From NCBI GenBank assembly GCA_016787285.1, contig JAEUUV010000101.1:1-41387 (forward strand): a stretch of DNA of 41,387 nt, given 5' to 3'. The DNA comes from Saprospiraceae bacterium. GTDB taxonomy: Bacteria; Bacteroidota; Bacteroidia; Chitinophagales; Saprospiraceae. Made by a program: the position numbers and the translations under genes. This document shows positions 25,301-32,546 of this stretch, piece by piece. The notes beneath the pieces are model-generated. The model had not been told where the DNA came from, did no database searches, and saw only the letters and a list, made by a program, of their open reading frames with translations. The stretch's first letter is position 1, and the number at the start of each line of letters is the position of its first letter.

Positions 25301-25390
25301 GATGATGGCGGAGCAGTCCTGAGACTGAGCGCTAAATACTGTAAATAAGGCGATTAGGAGTGCAGAACAACAGCGGGTGGAGGGTGTCAT
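22313..25390 (-). CDS. Exported giant alanine-rich coiled-coil protein
   Basis: The product is 1025 residues from the ATG at 25390; an upstream ATG at 25429 would add 13 residues before the signal peptide (ALLIALFTVFSAQSQ). Residues ~25-165 form a globular domain with beta-strand character (IVVRGGYSYTISF, DDQVVFIDFTGKERIYKF). A Pro/Gly/Ala linker covers about 170-225. From about 227 to 1020 it is an unbroken coiled coil dominated by Ala, Glu, Lys, Gln and Arg. Many hydrophobic anchors repeat every 11 residues (for example EIAKAKETSAREVAATKQQ), which indicates hendecad packing. One continuous helix of this length would exceed 100 nm. No C-terminal anchor is visible. The stop overlaps the purD start. 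Function unknown; a periplasmic spacer or scaffold is possible. Confidence 0.85.
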   Translation of the reverse strand: MTPSTRCCSALLIALFTVFSAQSQDCSAIIKENKTISNIQIVRTDNTTIVVRGGYSYTISFITDEKGIYATMTSIGGTEFNQDDQVVFIDFTGKERIYKFVSLGEVVPGNVPTHRNNLQLDLDAIQWLAGTTITDVHFINFVERQKYKFTINPNRQSEFRNLCNCFNNTLVVSAVKNTPGAEIERKNRPASSADGAAETPKPGATAQGKPAAGTAKPGSKPSNAAVSDDEVTNLRSELEKTKETIRAEIKAEKEKGETIKAQLQQEVAAAREAANQKKLEYANEVLEARKASLAEIEKSKAETQAIITENRSKADSVVARINLNVEEERRKASEDIQKARLASAEEIQKARDNAAVELAKIKERIDQAKLQYADEIASARGNAEDELKRIRDENAKVIADARKLAEQEKGKTAEDVQGAKRTASDEILKIREETANEVAKMRENSVLEKQRLANEVSESRRKSAEEKALFEQNSAAELADLRENVAKQKESSALEVAEAKKRAANEIEQVRKDVQFQREKAEADKASIAKEVADSRQRAAQSVQQVQDEATKAIADAQARAQAQRDSIATAVQTARQRAAEEIAKIQEELAKTVAAAKEKEAKIRQESADEVLKARERSLQEVAKAQEEAREKVLSANANADQAQKKYAEEVNSSKQTADQRMAQIQQEAAAAIAEAKKKQQETTNASAQEVMTSREKAAAEIAAARENAAKEIQAAREAQVRAQQESANSVAEAKRQSAQSIAAIKTAEADSIRMSRESAAQERQRLATELANARERAAQEIANTNQQTAEEVKTAKETAARARQESVENIAKAKEEAAAEIAKAKETSAREVAATKQQALEAIALTNKEVADKKAAAAKEVSDTQERARKEMEEVRTQAAAEVAAARKDAEQKRQQYANDTEQARKRAAEEAATAQKEASEAVYKAKQDAAALVAQTREDEAKRIADVRAEGAAEIAKTKNDVAEKIREEQQKLVQAQQALTQKQQEITSAQQQLSTLQADIAKAQAELQRLQEEAKKNEKKQ

Positions 25391-25572
25391 GAACGGATTG
25401 GGCAGTAGGTTGAAAATACGATTTTGCAATAGCGCGGCAATTTATAGGATTTCCTGCCAGCAAAAAAAAGTTCGAGGCCGTTCGTTTTGCTTTCTCAAAC
25501 AAATCGGCCAATTAGTTCCTTGTCAGTAACATTCGTTTGGGGACTTGAACAGCAGACGCGTTTGTACAGTGG

Positions 25573-26988
25573 TCAGTGCTTTCGGTATAATACCAGCCAA
25601 ACGCCGCAATGTTCCAGTTTATTTACCGGGAGCCATTCCCGTTGCAACACCTCGTAATCTGTTTCGGAAAAATCGTTGAATACGTTGGAAGCGAGTATGT
25701 ACTCGTTTTTAAGGTAATTCTTCTCCGAAAAAGTTCGCCTGTCACCGTTCAACAGCAGGTGCTCGCCGTAATTGACGTTGGGAAACGCCGTTCCGATGCC
25801 TGAAAACGGAATTTTTTCTTTTTCAATATACGCCAGCATCTCTGCCCGCAACCGGTGGTAGGGCCTGTGTGCCAGCGTGCTGTCCCAGTCCATGGAAATT
25901 CCGCGCGGGTAAATCCAGCAGTTGCCTGTGCCAAGCCCGAGAAATAGCGCGGTTAAAACGCTTTTTCTCCACAAAGACCTCAGGTCAAAGTGGCCAAGCA
26001 AGTGAATGACCAGCAAGTGCATGGCCAAAAAAGCAGGTAAAAAATAGCGGTGGGCGGAGAGATTCCGGTACAACAAGGCGGAAGGGCTAAGGAATAGCAC
26101 CAGTGCTGCCAGTAACAATGCCCAGCGAGTCCAGGTGTTGTCACCGGTTTTTTTTCGCCGCCATTGCACAAGGAGCGCACCCAACACCATCCATTCGATG
26201 AAACGCCCGAGATCAACCCAGCGCCAACCCAGTACGAGTATGTTTTTCAAAAAACCTGCTCCGCTTACCGGTTCAAAAGCCGCTGCCCAGGGAGAGCCGG
26301 CGTGAAAACCGGTCCAGCCGGTAGCGTTTTGGTGCCACCAGAGAAACCACGCTGCAAACATTGCTCCCGGTAAGAAGACCAGGCCCGGGCGGAGCGGGTC
26401 AGGTATCTTGTGGGTTTGCACTCCCTGCACCGCCAACTGCCAGGCAAACAACCCGGCTGCCGTCATCATGCCGCGCATGCTAATGGCACAAAGACCGAGT
26501 ATGGCCACAGCAGCGAGTGCCGAATGTTTGTTTATCAGGGAAAAAACGGCGAGCAGGAAGAAAAAGGCCAGCGGTACATCCGGCCCGATCAGGGCGCTTT
26601 GACCGGCCAAAACGGGGTCGAGGATAGCCAAAAGGGCCAAAACGCACCCCCATCCTTTACCGCCGGCCTGCTCGCCAAGCCGGTACAGCAATATGGCGAT
26701 GCCGGCAAGGAAGGGGAACATGGCCCAGTGGCTTGCAGGCAATGTTTTGCCAAACAGGGTCCACACCAGGGCGAGGTAGTACCCAAACACGGGCGGGTGG
26801 CCGCTGTCAATTTCAGAGGGTAGAGCCGTCCACTGCAAGCCATTTTCGTAAAAATGATGGGCGTGTTTGCTGCCTAATTGCACTGTGTCCCAAAAAAACG
26901 GGTCATGCTGCACCCACGCCGTCCAGCCTGCCATGCAGGCCGTCAGAATCAGGCAGGGAAGGTGTCGCGGTGCCGGCATAAGGTTCAT
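25573..26988 (-). CDS. Integral membrane protein, probable GT-C-fold glycosyltransferase
   Basis: The product is 471 residues with about 9-11 predicted transmembrane helices. An N-terminal helix is followed by a loop with acidic residues (HDPFFWDTVQLGSKHAH) and then GHPPVFGYYLALVWTLFG. That arrangement (acidic first loop, then HPP before the next helix) is typical of the GT-C superfamily such as PMT/ArnT-like enzymes, which move sugars from lipid-linked donors. A soluble C-terminal tail (from about 390) ends the protein. The starting ATG at 26988 has an alternative three codons later. It follows folE by 58 nt on the same strand. Substrate unknown; the family assignment is moderate. Confidence 0.78.
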   Translation of the reverse strand: MNLMPAPRHLPCLILTACMAGWTAWVQHDPFFWDTVQLGSKHAHHFYENGLQWTALPSEIDSGHPPVFGYYLALVWTLFGKTLPASHWAMFPFLAGIAILLYRLGEQAGGKGWGCVLALLAILDPVLAGQSALIGPDVPLAFFFLLAVFSLINKHSALAAVAILGLCAISMRGMMTAAGLFAWQLAVQGVQTHKIPDPLRPGLVFLPGAMFAAWFLWWHQNATGWTGFHAGSPWAAAFEPVSGAGFLKNILVLGWRWVDLGRFIEWMVLGALLVQWRRKKTGDNTWTRWALLLAALVLFLSPSALLYRNLSAHRYFLPAFLAMHLLVIHLLGHFDLRSLWRKSVLTALFLGLGTGNCWIYPRGISMDWDSTLAHRPYHRLRAEMLAYIEKEKIPFSGIGTAFPNVNYGEHLLLNGDRRTFSEKNYLKNEYILASNVFNDFSETDYEVLQREWLPVNKLEHCGVWLVLYRKH

Positions 26989-27046
26989 TGTCCAAATATC
27001 CGCTCAGGAAAGCAAACAACCAATGGCTAAGAGCCAACAGCAAAAA

Positions 27047-27616
27047 TCAATGCAACGAACTGCTGACGAGCCGAAGAAATTCGCTGCGGGTTTCGGCATT
27101 CCGGAATTCGCCGGTGAAGGCAGAAGTCGTGGTGACACTGTTTTGTTTTTGCACCCCGCGCATCATCATGCAGAGGTGCTTGGCTTCGATTACTACCGCC
27201 ACACCGAGAGGTTTTAGGGTATCCTGAATGACGTCGCGTATTTCGAGCGTGAGGCGTTCCTGTACCTGTAAACGCCGGGCGAATACGTCCACTACGCGAG
27301 GAATTTTACTTAACCCGACAATGTGCCCGTTCGGGATGTAGGCCACGTGCGCTTTGCCGAAAAACGGCAGCAGGTGGTGTTCGCAGAGGGAATACAGTTC
27401 GATATCTTTAACCAGCACCATTTCGCTATAATCCTCCCGAAACATAGCCGAGCGCAGGATTGCTACGGGGTCCTGGTGGTAGCCCTGCGTGAGAAATTGT
27501 ATGGCTTTGGCAGCGCGTTCGGGCGTTTTGACCAAACCTTCCCGCTCGGGCTGTTCGCCGATTTCGGTCAGGATGGATTGGTAATGAAACCGCAGTTGCT
27601 CGGTATTGACGGACAT
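27047..27616 (-). CDS. folE: GTP cyclohydrolase I
   Basis: The product is 189 residues. It converts GTP to 7,8-dihydroneopterin triphosphate, the first step of tetrahydrofolate (and some queuosine/pterin) synthesis. Zinc ligands are visible: C78 and H81 in [10 protein letters not shown] and C149 in [11 protein letters not shown]. The substrate-binding region is [19 protein letters not shown], and [14 protein letters not shown] matches the C-terminal signature. All family hallmarks are present and the length is normal. It heads a possible operon with the membrane glycosyltransferase-like gene downstream and is divergent from the LytS-type kinase gene with a 184-nt gap. Confidence 0.97.
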   Translation of the reverse strand: MSVNTEQLRFHYQSILTEIGEQPEREGLVKTPERAAKAIQFLTQGYHQDPVAILRSAMFREDYSEMVLVKDIELYSLCEHHLLPFFGKAHVAYIPNGHIVGLSKIPRVVDVFARRLQVQERLTLEIRDVIQDTLKPLGVAVVIEAKHLCMMMRGVQKQNSVTTTSAFTGEFRNAETRSEFLRLVSSSLH

Positions 27617-27747
27617 GTGCGTGCAGGTATGGTTAATAGCGGGTCGGGATTAATGTGCGCATAACAACGGTTTCCGGCGCTTGGTTGTGAATCGGGACAC
27701 AAGTTTCCGCCCTTTTTCATCCCGTTGAATTTTCGGTTGATCTAATT

Positions 27748-27777
27748 TTTGACATGCCTCAAGCACCTTTACGTTCC
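27748..27777 (+). promoter_or_regulatory. Candidate promoter of the LytS-type kinase
   Basis: TTTG at 27748-27751, 18-nt spacer, then TACGTTCC at 27770-27777, which has two mismatches to TAnnTTTG. The ATG is 23 nt downstream. The rest of the 184-nt divergent gap shows nothing else I can name. Confidence 0.4.
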
Positions 27778-27800
27778 TTCGCGCCACGTTTTTTTACGGC

Positions 27801-28850
27801 ATGAAAGCCCAACGATTCATAGACCGGCTGTACAACCTGCTCACCCTGCGCCCGGTGTACCACGCCCTGTTTTGGCTGACGCTCTTCGGGCTGATGGTCT
27901 GGCTGGGTTATCAGCAAAGCCATGACCTGTGGTTTGTGCTGGGCAACGAACTGATCAGTTTATTCTTCTTCGCCGTACTGGTCTATTTTAACCTGTTTTA
28001 CCTGATTCCCAATTATCTGGCGCGAAACGTTGCGCTGTACCTCGGGTTGGTCATTGCGGCTTGCGTGGTGGTGACGCCCATCAAGGTGCTGGTGCTATAT
28101 CTGAAATTTTCGGCTATTCCGCAGATGCAAAACAACCTGGTGGAGGTACAGGAATCGCTGTACCTCGGCAGCCTGCTGGTTGTGTTGCTCTCGACGGTGC
28201 TGCGTGTGCTTACCGACTGGTGGCGTTATCAGCGGGAGAAACAAACCCTGCAAACCCAGACGATACAGTCGGAGTTGCGGTTTTTGAAAAGCCAGATCAA
28301 CCCGCATTTCCTGTTCAATACCCTCAACAACCTGTACGCCCTGACCCTGAAAAAGAGCGACAAGGCGCCGGAGATCGTGTTGAAATTGTCCGAGATCATG
28401 CGCTACATGCTGTACGAATGCAATGAAAAGCAGGTGCTGCTCAGCAAGGAAATTCAGTACATCCACAACTACCTCGATCTGGAGCGGTTGCGTCAGCCGA
28501 AGGGCGCCGATATCCAGTTCACAACAGAGGGATTTATCAGCGACCAGATGATTGCCCCCCTGCTGTTTGTGCCGTTTCTGGAAAACAGTTTCAAACACGG
28601 GCTGAATCACCACGTGCAGGGCGGCGGGTATGTGCACCTGCATTTGCGCGTGCATGGCGACGACCTGGAATTTGTGGCGGAAAACAGCAAGGCGGAAAAA
28701 TTACCGCGGCAGGAACACCCCCGAAGTGGCGGTATCGGACTCGTCAATGTGCGCCAGCGGCTGCATATCCTGTACCCCGAAAAACATACCCTGACCGTGG
28801 AAGATGAGCCGCACCGGTACACAGCAACCTTGCTGCTTCAACTGAACTGA
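27801..28850 (+). CDS. LytS/YehU-type sensor histidine kinase
   Basis: The product is 349 residues. Four transmembrane helices lie within residues ~20-138 (ALFWLTLFGLMVWLGY, LISLFFFAVLVYFNLFYL, YLGLVIAACVVVTPIKVLVL, LGSLLVVLLSTVLRVLT). The His_kinase domain follows with phospho-accepting H169 in LKSQINPHFLFNTLNNLYAL, then a GHKL ATPase domain (FVPFLENSFKHGLN, GGIGLVNVRQRL). There is no separate periplasmic sensor, so the signal is probably sensed in or near the membrane. The gene is followed after 83 nt by a LytTR response regulator, the usual partner, forming a complete two-component pair. Confidence 0.94.
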   Translation: MKAQRFIDRLYNLLTLRPVYHALFWLTLFGLMVWLGYQQSHDLWFVLGNELISLFFFAVLVYFNLFYLIPNYLARNVALYLGLVIAACVVVTPIKVLVLYLKFSAIPQMQNNLVEVQESLYLGSLLVVLLSTVLRVLTDWWRYQREKQTLQTQTIQSELRFLKSQINPHFLFNTLNNLYALTLKKSDKAPEIVLKLSEIMRYMLYECNEKQVLLSKEIQYIHNYLDLERLRQPKGADIQFTTEGFISDQMIAPLLFVPFLENSFKHGLNHHVQGGGYVHLHLRVHGDDLEFVAENSKAEKLPRQEHPRSGGIGLVNVRQRLHILYPEKHTLTVEDEPHRYTATLLLQLN

Positions 28851-28857
28851 AAAAAAC

Positions 28858-28889
28858 TTGCTGATTTCTGAACAGAGCAACTACCTTAG
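28858..28889 (+). promoter_or_regulatory. Candidate own promoter of the LytTR regulator
   Basis: CTTG ending at 28860, a 21-nt spacer, then TACCTTAG (28882-28889; one mismatch to TAnnTTTG). It would allow the regulator to be expressed without the kinase. The ATG is 44 nt downstream. Confidence 0.4.
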
Positions 28890-28933
28890 GCCGGCCATTT
28901 GATCTATCTCTTTTTTTTCTAACACCAACCCTT

Positions 28934-29656
28934 ATGCTGAACGTACTCATCGTAGACGACGAACCACTTGCCCTTGATGTGCTCGAAACTTACATCGAGC
29001 AAATGCCCGAACTGCATTTGGTCAAACGCTGCTCCAACGCGCTGGAAGCAAACGAAGCGCTCAAGAACAACGAAATTGACCTCATGTTTCTCGACATACA
29101 AATGCCCCAACTTACGGGTATTGACTTCGTTAAAACCCTGACGAAGCCGCCGATGATCGTGTTCACTACGGCTTATGCCAACTACGCGATCCAGGGTTTT
29201 GACCTCAACGCGCTCGATTATTTGCTCAAACCCATCTCGCTGGAGCGGTTTATGAAGGCCGTCAACAAGGCGATGGAGCAGGCCGATCTGATGAATAATA
29301 CTTCCGGCAACCACATCCCGGAGTCTTCGGAGTTTTTCTTTGTAAAAGCCGACAAAAAACTGGTAAAGGTCAATTTCGATGATATCCTGTACATTGAGGG
29401 TCTCAAGGATTATGTAATCATTCGGCTCAAAAACAGCCGTGTAATTACCCTGCAGACCATGAAAAGCCTCGAAGACAAACTCCCGCACGGGCGGTTCAAA
29501 CGAATCCACCGCTCCTACATCGTGGCGATGGACAAGATTCTGGCCATTGAGGGTAACATGGTAGAAGTGCAGGAGAAGGACAAACCCAAATTGCTGCCCA
29601 TCGGGAAAAACTACCGGGACGAACTCTTGGAGTTGATTGATAAAAACCGGTTGTAG
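28934..29656 (+). CDS. LytTR-family response regulator
   Basis: The product is 240 residues. The REC domain covers about 1-120: acidic D8-D9-E10, phospho-acceptor D54 in LMFLDIQMP, T78/T79 (VFTTAYANYA) and K98 or K99 region (LDYLLKPISLERF). The LytTR DNA-binding domain covers about 135-236 (FFVKADKKLVKVNFDDILYI, EGLKDYVII, FKRIHRSYIVAMDKI). This family binds direct repeats rather than palindromes. It forms a pair with the LytS-type kinase just upstream. It ends 9 nt from the convergent metalloprotease gene. Targets cannot be inferred from this window. Confidence 0.95.
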   Translation: MLNVLIVDDEPLALDVLETYIEQMPELHLVKRCSNALEANEALKNNEIDLMFLDIQMPQLTGIDFVKTLTKPPMIVFTTAYANYAIQGFDLNALDYLLKPISLERFMKAVNKAMEQADLMNNTSGNHIPESSEFFFVKADKKLVKVNFDDILYIEGLKDYVIIRLKNSRVITLQTMKSLEDKLPHGRFKRIHRSYIVAMDKILAIEGNMVEVQEKDKPKLLPIGKNYRDELLELIDKNRL

Positions 29657-29665
29657 GGTACACCA

Positions 29666-31024
29666 CTACTTTTCAAGCGGCCAAACAGGCGTGGTCGCAT
29701 ACCTGACGGCTGTGCTGCCTTCGGTATTGCGGACAAAAAGTGCCTCTGCCACGAATTTCCGAACCATATTTCCGGGAGCCTCGCCAAGACCGGCTTGCAA
29801 CAATGCCGGGTCGCCCGCTTTGGAGCAGTACCCCATAAGGGTGCCGTTCAGGGTCATTTTGCCCGGACGGGCTTTCCGGTCGCTTTGAAGCATACCCGAA
29901 AGGTGTCCTTCCGGCCAACCACACCATTGGGTATGTCGGGCGCCGAGTTGGTGCCCTATTTCATGCGCCAGTATGGCAGCCGCCCAGGAAAATGTCGGCA
30001 CATGCATGACCGACGGTTCTACCGCACTGATCGCAGCGGCGTATTCCTGCCGGCACAAGCCATCCTGATAACCGGCACTTTCCCGCAACACCTGTGCCGT
30101 GCCGACCAGATGGGCCAGATACGACCGATCGAAATCGCCGCAACTTTTTCGAAACTGTTCCAATACATGTGCCGCGCCGGTGCCGGTTTCGTACAGGCTC
30201 TCTGACGGAGCCAGTAGATGTGTGAGGTGCAGGTCAATTTGCTCATTCGCATAAAAAGCAGCTATCTGGTTGAACAAGGCTTCAAGGTACATAGCGGCCC
30301 GCCGACCGCTACCGCAACGCTGAACCAGAGAATGGTCGGCCTCCAGTGCAATCCGGATGCTTGAGCCGGCTGCGGATGTGCTGGAGGGGGGGGCTTGGGA
30401 GACAAAACCCGGCCGGATTTCCTGAACAAGGCACTCGAATGGATTGTCCATGGCGAGGTTCTTGTCCGAATACAGCATGTAATCGGCGCTGTTCCCCGGG
30501 CGTTGCACTTTGCCCAGCACCAGATTGTGGTGTTGAGCATCCGAGACGATACCCCACACCTCGTCTTCAAAAAAACTGAAAGCGGCCAGTGAATTGGGTG
30601 CGCCCCGCAGTACACCCCGGTAATGAATGCCGGAAACAGGGAATTCCGTCAGGCGCAGGGAGCACTCGGGCAGTGAATTGCCGGATGTTTTTCTTTCTGG
30701 AAAACCGGTTTCCACGCGCACCAAATCTATTACGAGAACCGACTCATTGCAGGGCAATACGAATGAAATTGCCTCGGGTCGGGCAGAAATCAGGTGTTGG
30801 AGCCGACCTTTTTTGATGCGTAAAAATTGAGCCTCTTCGGCAAACCGCGCTGCCGAACTGTCCAGAATGCCCGTTTTTTGAAAAAGGCGTACACTCCGGA
30901 AAGACAACTCCTGTTGCCGCGCCTCCAGCACTCGGGTTGCAACAGGCTTCAGCGACTGAGCAGCCGATCCAAAGGCAGCGAACAGGAAATAAACCAGCAT
31001 CAGCAAATGCGCTTGCTTTTGCAT
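29666..31024 (-). CDS. Secreted zinc metalloprotease (metzincin, adamalysin/reprolysin-like)
   Basis: The product is 452 residues from the ATG at 31024, where a signal peptide begins (AHLLMLVYFLFAAFGSAAQ). An upstream in-frame ATG adds 36 non-signal residues and is rejected. Residues ~20-200 look like a propeptide region. The catalytic domain carries the metzincin zinc site HEIGHQLGARH with H354, E355, H358 and H364, and a Met-turn near GTLMGYC (M397). The order and spacing fit M12B-like proteases. The C-terminus ends soon after (PVWPLEK), without the type IX sorting domain many relatives have, so the export fate after the inner membrane is uncertain. It is the last gene of a possible four-gene unit starting at 36371 and converges with the LytTR gene. 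Confidence 0.88.
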   Translation of the reverse strand: MQKQAHLLMLVYFLFAAFGSAAQSLKPVATRVLEARQQELSFRSVRLFQKTGILDSSAARFAEEAQFLRIKKGRLQHLISARPEAISFVLPCNESVLVIDLVRVETGFPERKTSGNSLPECSLRLTEFPVSGIHYRGVLRGAPNSLAAFSFFEDEVWGIVSDAQHHNLVLGKVQRPGNSADYMLYSDKNLAMDNPFECLVQEIRPGFVSQAPPSSTSAAGSSIRIALEADHSLVQRCGSGRRAAMYLEALFNQIAAFYANEQIDLHLTHLLAPSESLYETGTGAAHVLEQFRKSCGDFDRSYLAHLVGTAQVLRESAGYQDGLCRQEYAAAISAVEPSVMHVPTFSWAAAILAHEIGHQLGARHTQWCGWPEGHLSGMLQSDRKARPGKMTLNGTLMGYCSKAGDPALLQAGLGEAPGNMVRKFVAEALFVRNTEGSTAVRYATTPVWPLEK

Positions 31025-31198
31025 ACGGGAAGATTGCTGTTTGATCAGGGATGAAAATGTTTGGACGGCGATCAAATCAGGGAGGCATGGTCGAGTGCGC
31101 TGTCGGAACCGGGAGGTGCCGTACAGGATCAAAAACGGGGCCGAATCGGGCTTTGACGGAAAATTACCCCGTCAGGGCTACGAAAATATGCGGCGGAT

Positions 31199-32545
31199 TT
31201 ATGCCGCACCGGAGTCCCGGCGGACGTCGTACCATTCCCAAAGTATCAGCGCGGCAAACATCGGTGCCAGCCAGATGACGCGTGCCTGGAAGCGCATATC
31301 CACCATCGAAACGCCGCCGCAAACCAATGCGTTTGCGGCAAGGGCGAGCAATACAAATGCAGCCATTCGACGCATTGCCGGCGTGCTCTGGAAACCCTTG
31401 GTACGCCAAAAAACGGCTGCGAATACCAGAAAACTCAGTAGCACTGCGAACCGCTGGAAGATATCCGGAACATGATTGTCCCATTGCTCGGTGTATTGCT
31501 TGCTGTTTCGCATAGCCGGTACCTGATCGGGCATCGCATCGCGAATGGCGTCGAACGGCGGATGGCCCTCGCGCTCCTTGAAAATAATGCGCCCTTCGAA
31601 GGTGAAAAACTGCGTCAGCGCCGTTTCCATCGTTTTGATTCCGAATTTGCGCACATAGCCAGGTTTGGTAAAAAACGCCGACAGCACGCCGTTGTAGTCT
31701 TCCTTATTGGCCGCCCAGCCACCGGTTTTATACACAGGGCTTTCTGAACTCCAGAGAAAATCATCGGGTATGGAGTCTTTGTAGGTACAAAGGTCCCAAC
31801 CGCCCGACTTGCCGCAATGCTCCTGCAAAAACGGTTTCAGCAGGCCCATCTGGTTGAGTCGCCCGATCATGAACACATGCGCCGCCTTGTCGCGCACAAA
31901 TCCGCCGCCATGCATGTAGTGCAAGGTGGGGATGGTAAAGTAGGCCAGTACCCAAAGCCCTGTTACCCACCAGAATCGGCGGAGCGGGAACGCCGAACGC
32001 GCCCGCCATTTTCGCCAGGCCCAATACCCACCCACACTCAGCAGAATCACAAGAAAAATGTAGTGGTTGGAAAAATGCGCCGACAAGCCCAGCCAAAGCA
32101 CAAACCCACAAAACACGGCCTCGGCTCTACGCAGGCGCTCGGCGAACAGCAAAATACCTGCACTCAGGATGCCGGCTGGGGTCAGGAAGTCGGGCATGAG
32201 CATACCGGTGGTGATCCCGATATGCGTGGTCAGGGTGAGCGCGGCTGTGGTGACCAAGGGCCGAATACCCGGCTCGCCGGACGAAAAAACGCGGAAAACC
32301 AAGTGGATCAGGGCCGATACGATCAGCGCCTGCACGAACGCCACCAACCACAGGCTTTCCATCAGCGAGATGTGCCGCACGAACAACCCATAGGTGATGG
32401 GCCTGAAATCGGACACTGCCCCGAGAAAACCTCCGGTGATGTAGGTGCTCGTGTCGGCATACAGGAAGGGGTAGCCGTTGTTGAACGCCGGGAAGAGGAG
32501 TAGCAGGGCGCCGAAGAGGATAGAAAACTTGTGCATGGTCATCAT
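31199..32545 (-). CDS. Polytopic membrane protein, possibly GT-C-like
   Basis: The product is 448 residues with about 9-10 hydrophobic helices. The first helix is followed by NNGYPFLYADTSTYITGG; an acidic residue in this first loop is seen in GT-C glycosyltransferases, but no further signature confirms it. A long hydrophilic loop (about 225-350) carries KEDYNGVLSAFFTKPGYVRK and HPPFDAIRDAMPDQ. A second ATG three codons later is an alternative start. The start lies 1 nt beyond the stop of the upstream amidohydrolase gene, so the two are co-transcribed. I do not recognise a specific family. Confidence 0.75.
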   Translation of the reverse strand: MMTMHKFSILFGALLLLFPAFNNGYPFLYADTSTYITGGFLGAVSDFRPITYGLFVRHISLMESLWLVAFVQALIVSALIHLVFRVFSSGEPGIRPLVTTAALTLTTHIGITTGMLMPDFLTPAGILSAGILLFAERLRRAEAVFCGFVLWLGLSAHFSNHYIFLVILLSVGGYWAWRKWRARSAFPLRRFWWVTGLWVLAYFTIPTLHYMHGGGFVRDKAAHVFMIGRLNQMGLLKPFLQEHCGKSGGWDLCTYKDSIPDDFLWSSESPVYKTGGWAANKEDYNGVLSAFFTKPGYVRKFGIKTMETALTQFFTFEGRIIFKEREGHPPFDAIRDAMPDQVPAMRNSKQYTEQWDNHVPDIFQRFAVLLSFLVFAAVFWRTKGFQSTPAMRRMAAFVLLALAANALVCGGVSMVDMRFQARVIWLAPMFAALILWEWYDVRRDSGAA

Positions 32546-32546
32546 T

